DNA of 15,989 nucleotides. Source: Sphingomonadales bacterium (GTDB taxonomy: Bacteria; Pseudomonadota; Alphaproteobacteria; Sphingomonadales; Sphingomonadaceae). The position numbers were made by a program, and so were the translations under genes. Shown here piece after piece: positions 14,043 to 15,989 of the stretch. Within the stretch, counting starts at the first letter, position 1; the number at the start of each line of letters is the position of its first letter. The stretch is from NCBI GenBank assembly GCA_017304125.1, contig JAFKLV010000290.1, forward strand, positions 1 through 15,989. Reading direction: 5' to 3'. The notes under the pieces are model-generated. The model ran no database searches. It was not told the origin of the DNA and worked only from the letters and a program-made list of their open reading frames with translations.

Positions 14043-14061
14043 AGAAAGAAGGAGCAAGCTC

Positions 14062-14907
14062 TCAGGCCGGCGCGAAATCCAGCCCGATATCGGCGGCGGG
14101 CGCCGATTGGGTGATCCGCCCGACGCTGACATAGGTCACCCCGGTCTCCGCGATCGCACGGATCGTCTCCAGATTGACCCCGCCCGAGGCTTCGGTCGGC
14201 ACCCGGCCGCCGATCAGCGTCACCGCGCCGCGCAGGTTCGCCGGCACGAAATTGTCGAGCAGCAGCCAGGTCGCCCCGGCGGCCAGTGCGGGCTCGATCT
14301 GGTCGATGCGATCGACCTCGACGATGATCTCGGCGATCCCCGCCGCCTTGGCGCGCGCGGCGGCCTCGGCCACCCCGCCAGCGACCGCGACGTGATTGTC
14401 CTTGATCATCGCCGCATCCCACAGCCCCATGCGGTGGTTCTTCGCCCCGCCCATGCGGGTGGCGTATTTCTCCAGCCGACGCAGGCCCGGGATCGTCTTG
14501 CGCGTATCGAGCAGGATCGCCCCGGTGCCGAGGATGCGTTCGACATAGGCATGCGTCAGCGTCGCGATCCCCGACAGATGCTGCACCGTGTTGAGCGCCG
14601 AGCGCTCCGCGGTCAGCATGGCGCGCGCGCTTCCCTCCAGCCGCATCAGCTCGGTGCCGCGCGGCACGGTGGTGCCGTCCTCGGCGAGCATGTCGATCGC
14701 CACATCGGGATCGAGCGCGCGGAAGAAGCCCGCGGCGACCTCCAGCCCGGCGACAGTGATCGCATCGCGCGTATCCATCACCGCGCGGAACCGCGCATCG
14801 GCCGGGATTACCGCTTGCGAGGTGACATCACCCCGGTCGCCCAGATCCTCCGCCAGCGTGGCGCGGACGAAATCGTCGAGATCGAAGCCGTCGAGCACGA
14901 ACGTCAT
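14062..14907 (-). CDS. nadC: Nicotinate-nucleotide diphosphorylase (quinolinate phosphoribosyltransferase)
   Basis: This 281-residue cytosolic enzyme converts quinolinate and phosphoribosyl diphosphate to nicotinate mononucleotide, CO2 and pyrophosphate in de novo NAD synthesis. The family core is unmistakable: NTVQHLSGIATLT, LDTRKTIPGLRRLEKYA, NHRMGLWDAAMIKDNH, EVDRIDQIE, LLLDNF and the C-terminal SGGVNLETI...GVTYVSVGRITQSA. The basic residues that hold quinolinate (in DTRKT and NHRMG) are present. The N-terminal MTFVLDGFDLDDFV is normal. The frame extends upstream, but ATG 14907 has GGGGAGG 7-8 bases before it and overlaps the stop of the SH3 gene as ATGA, so translation is coupled. nadA and nadB, often adjacent, are not in the window. 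Confidence 0.97.
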   Translation of the reverse strand: MTFVLDGFDLDDFVRATLAEDLGDRGDVTSQAVIPADARFRAVMDTRDAITVAGLEVAAGFFRALDPDVAIDMLAEDGTTVPRGTELMRLEGSARAMLTAERSALNTVQHLSGIATLTHAYVERILGTGAILLDTRKTIPGLRRLEKYATRMGGAKNHRMGLWDAAMIKDNHVAVAGGVAEAAARAKAAGIAEIIVEVDRIDQIEPALAAGATWLLLDNFVPANLRGAVTLIGGRVPTEASGGVNLETIRAIAETGVTYVSVGRITQSAPAADIGLDFAPA

Positions 14908-15392
14908 TGCAATACCTCCCCGGCGACGACGCCCCACAGGCGCGACACCTCGACATAACCCGCCTGCCCGTGGACATCGAACCGGCACCAGCCGCCGCCG
15001 CACTGGGTCAGCCGCCCGACCACGCCGGGCTCGGCGCGCCACACGATCTTGGCGTCGGCCGCCGGCTTCTCGCGCAATTCGGCGACGGTGCCCTGGATGA
15101 TCGCGGTGCGGCGCTGGCTGACCATATTGCCCTGCATCCAGCCCTGCACCCCGGCGGGATCCTCGATCCTGCGCCATTCCTTGAACGTATCGACCACCCG
15201 CACCGGCAGATCGGCGCGGACATAGAGCCAGGTCGCGGGATAATTGCGCCCCGGCCCGCTGCGCATCCGCGCGCGCGCTGGCGCGATCGATGCGAAATAC
15301 GGCTCCTTGCGCGGCGGATCGGCCGCGAGCGCGTCGCAGGCGATCAGCCCGCTGGCGATCGCTACCGTCATCAACTTCGACGCTGTCCGCAT
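14904..15392 (-). CDS. Exported protein with two bacterial SH3 domains
   Basis: This 162-residue protein has an N-terminal export signal and two SH3-like repeats. The first is at about 35-90 (ARMRSGPGRNYPATWLYVRADLPVRVVDTFKEWRRIEDPAGVQGWMQGNMVSQRR) and the second at about 93-150 (VAELREKPAADAKIVWRAEPGVVGRLTQCGGGWCRFDVHGQAGYVEVSRLWGV). This matches the SH3_4-type exported proteins of alphaproteobacteria, thought to act in the envelope, possibly on peptidoglycan or peptide ligands. The signal contains LIAC followed by Asp, which fits a lipobox; ALA-A a few residues on would suit ordinary cleavage. ATG 15392 is chosen over an in-frame TTG at 15404 because GAGGGG lies 4 bases before it. It overlaps nadC by four bases and is divergent from the dehydrogenase at 15478. 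Confidence 0.88.
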   Translation of the reverse strand: MRTASKLMTVAIASGLIACDALAADPPRKEPYFASIAPARARMRSGPGRNYPATWLYVRADLPVRVVDTFKEWRRIEDPAGVQGWMQGNMVSQRRTAIIQGTVAELREKPAADAKIVWRAEPGVVGRLTQCGGGWCRFDVHGQAGYVEVSRLWGVVAGEVLQ

Positions 15393-15428
15393 CTTACCCC
15401 TCAATTGCCGGCGCGATCGGCGGTTCGC

Positions 15429-15449
15429 GCGTCAAACGACCGTTGACGC
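15429..15449. promoter_or_regulatory. Dyad of back-to-back TTGACGC elements in a divergent intergenic region
   Basis: GCGTCAA (15429-15435) and TTGACGC (15443-15449) are perfect inverted copies 7 bases apart. They sit in the 85-bp space between the divergent SH3 and dehydrogenase genes. Each reads outward as a good -35 hexamer (TTGACG), so they may be the -35 boxes of two divergent promoters or a shared operator. Matching -10 elements at 17 bases are poor on both sides. Confidence 0.4.
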
Positions 15450-15477
15450 CAGCCGAGCCGTTCGCCAAGCCCTTTTC

Positions 15478-15989
15478 ATGGTTGATACGCGACGCTGCGC
15501 CAATCCCAGGGTGATCGTCACCCGCGAACTGCCGGACGAGGTGATGGATCGGCTGGAGGCGTTGTTCGACACCCGCAACAATCGCACCGACCGCGCGATG
15601 ACCCGTGCCGAGCTGGCCGCGGCGATGGCGGACTGCGACGTGCTCGTCCCCACCGTCACCGATACGATCGACGCCGAGCTGATCGCCGGCGCGGGCGAGC
15701 GGCTGAAACTGATCGCCAATTTCGGCGCGGGCGTGAACCATATCGATCTCAAGGCGGCGCGCGCGCGCGGCATCATCGTCACCAACACGCCCGGCGTGCT
15801 GACCGAGGATACCGCCGACATGACGATGGCGCTGATCCTCTCCGTCCCGCGCCGGCTGGCCGAGGGCGAGAAACTGGTGCGATCGGGGCAATGGACCGGA
15901 TGGAGCCCCGGCGGGATGCTCGGCCACCGCATCGGCGGCAAGGCTGTGTGCATCATCGGCATGGGCGGGATCGGGCAGGCGGTCGCGCG
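15478..15989 (+). CDS. D-isomer-specific 2-hydroxyacid dehydrogenase (probable glyoxylate/D-glycerate reductase), partial
   Basis: The first 170 residues of an NAD(P)-dependent 2-hydroxyacid dehydrogenase run off the right edge of the window. The catalytic N-terminal part contains RVIVTRELPDEVMDRLEALFDTR, then CDVLVPTVTD, IANFGAGVNHIDL and IIVTNTPGVLTEDTADMTMALILSVPRRLAEGE. The Rossmann turn begins at IIGMGGIGQAVA (GxGxxG). The NTPGVLTEDTADM pattern is typical of glyoxylate or D-glycerate reductases rather than of phosphoglycerate dehydrogenase. The catalytic Arg, Glu and His lie beyond the window. ATG 15478 gives a short family-like N-terminus, but no ribosome binding site precedes it (CCCTTTTC), so a leaderless or weakly initiated message is possible. 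It is divergent from the SH3 gene. Confidence 0.92.
   Translation, partial: MVDTRRCANPRVIVTRELPDEVMDRLEALFDTRNNRTDRAMTRAELAAAMADCDVLVPTVTDTIDAELIAGAGERLKLIANFGAGVNHIDLKAARARGIIVTNTPGVLTEDTADMTMALILSVPRRLAEGEKLVRSGQWTGWSPGGMLGHRIGGKAVCIIGMGGIGQAVA

Noticed and set aside
1..15989. tRNA, rRNA, CRISPR arrays, phage or secondary-metabolite genes.
   Set aside because: I looked for conserved tRNA and rRNA segments, regular repeats, integrases and modular synthase motifs and saw none.

Overview
This window is about 16 kb of high-GC DNA. It fits a Sphingomonas-like alphaproteobacterium (order Sphingomonadales) best. The reasons are the gene set (DUF1192 protein, ClpA with a G-F type ClpP loop, two-SH3 secreted protein, small conserved membrane proteins), the strong G/C bias at third codon positions, and palindromic intergenic repeats of the kind scattered through sphingomonad chromosomes. 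The genus is inferred from recalled family resemblance, not from a search.

Layout, left to right. (1) Positions 1-135 hold the 3' end of a plus-strand ORF with unusual codons that resembles the tail of a VapB-type antitoxin. (2) A minus-strand pair follows, a PIG3-type quinone oxidoreductase and then a glutathione S-transferase (166-1855). Divergent from it on the plus strand are a short DUF1192 gene and clpA (1920-4561), which ends in a textbook intrinsic terminator. (3) A 314-bp gap carries a long palindromic repeat and the promoter of a 7TM-GGDEF diguanylate cyclase (4876-6552). (4) A plus-strand housekeeping run follows: a small membrane ORF, xseB, ispA, coaD, and a secreted cyclophilin that runs in frame into an N-terminally truncated QueA (6591-10130). 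(5) A small conserved membrane protein sits behind nested dyads and a sigma-54-like promoter (10131-10440). A ZnuD-like TonB-dependent receptor comes next; it has a frameshift near 10750 and a Zur-box-like site upstream. (6) Minus-strand genes then run RNase T2 (12677-13390), a four-TM protein (13387-13818), nadC (14062-14907) and an SH3-domain protein (14904-15392). A D-2-hydroxyacid dehydrogenase diverges at the right edge and is cut by the window end.

How the genes relate. xseB/ispA overlap by four bases (ATGA) and ispA/coaD are 5 nt apart, so xseB-ispA-coaD-ppi/queA looks like one transcript joining DNA repair, isoprenoid synthesis, coenzyme A synthesis, protein folding and tRNA modification. 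The minus-strand pairs SH3/nadC (ATGA) and four-TM/RNase T2 (GTGA) are also translationally coupled.

I do not see a defence island, CRISPR array, prophage, transposase or biosynthetic cluster. The region is mostly ordinary chromosome. The most unusual points are the cyclophilin-QueA fusion, which places a cytosolic tRNA-modifying enzyme behind a secretion signal and lacks the QueA N-terminus; the single frameshift in an otherwise intact TonB receptor 1.5 kb away; and the sigma-54-like promoter abutting the start codon of the 70-aa membrane protein. The first two could be real decay or assembly deletions and should be checked against reads.
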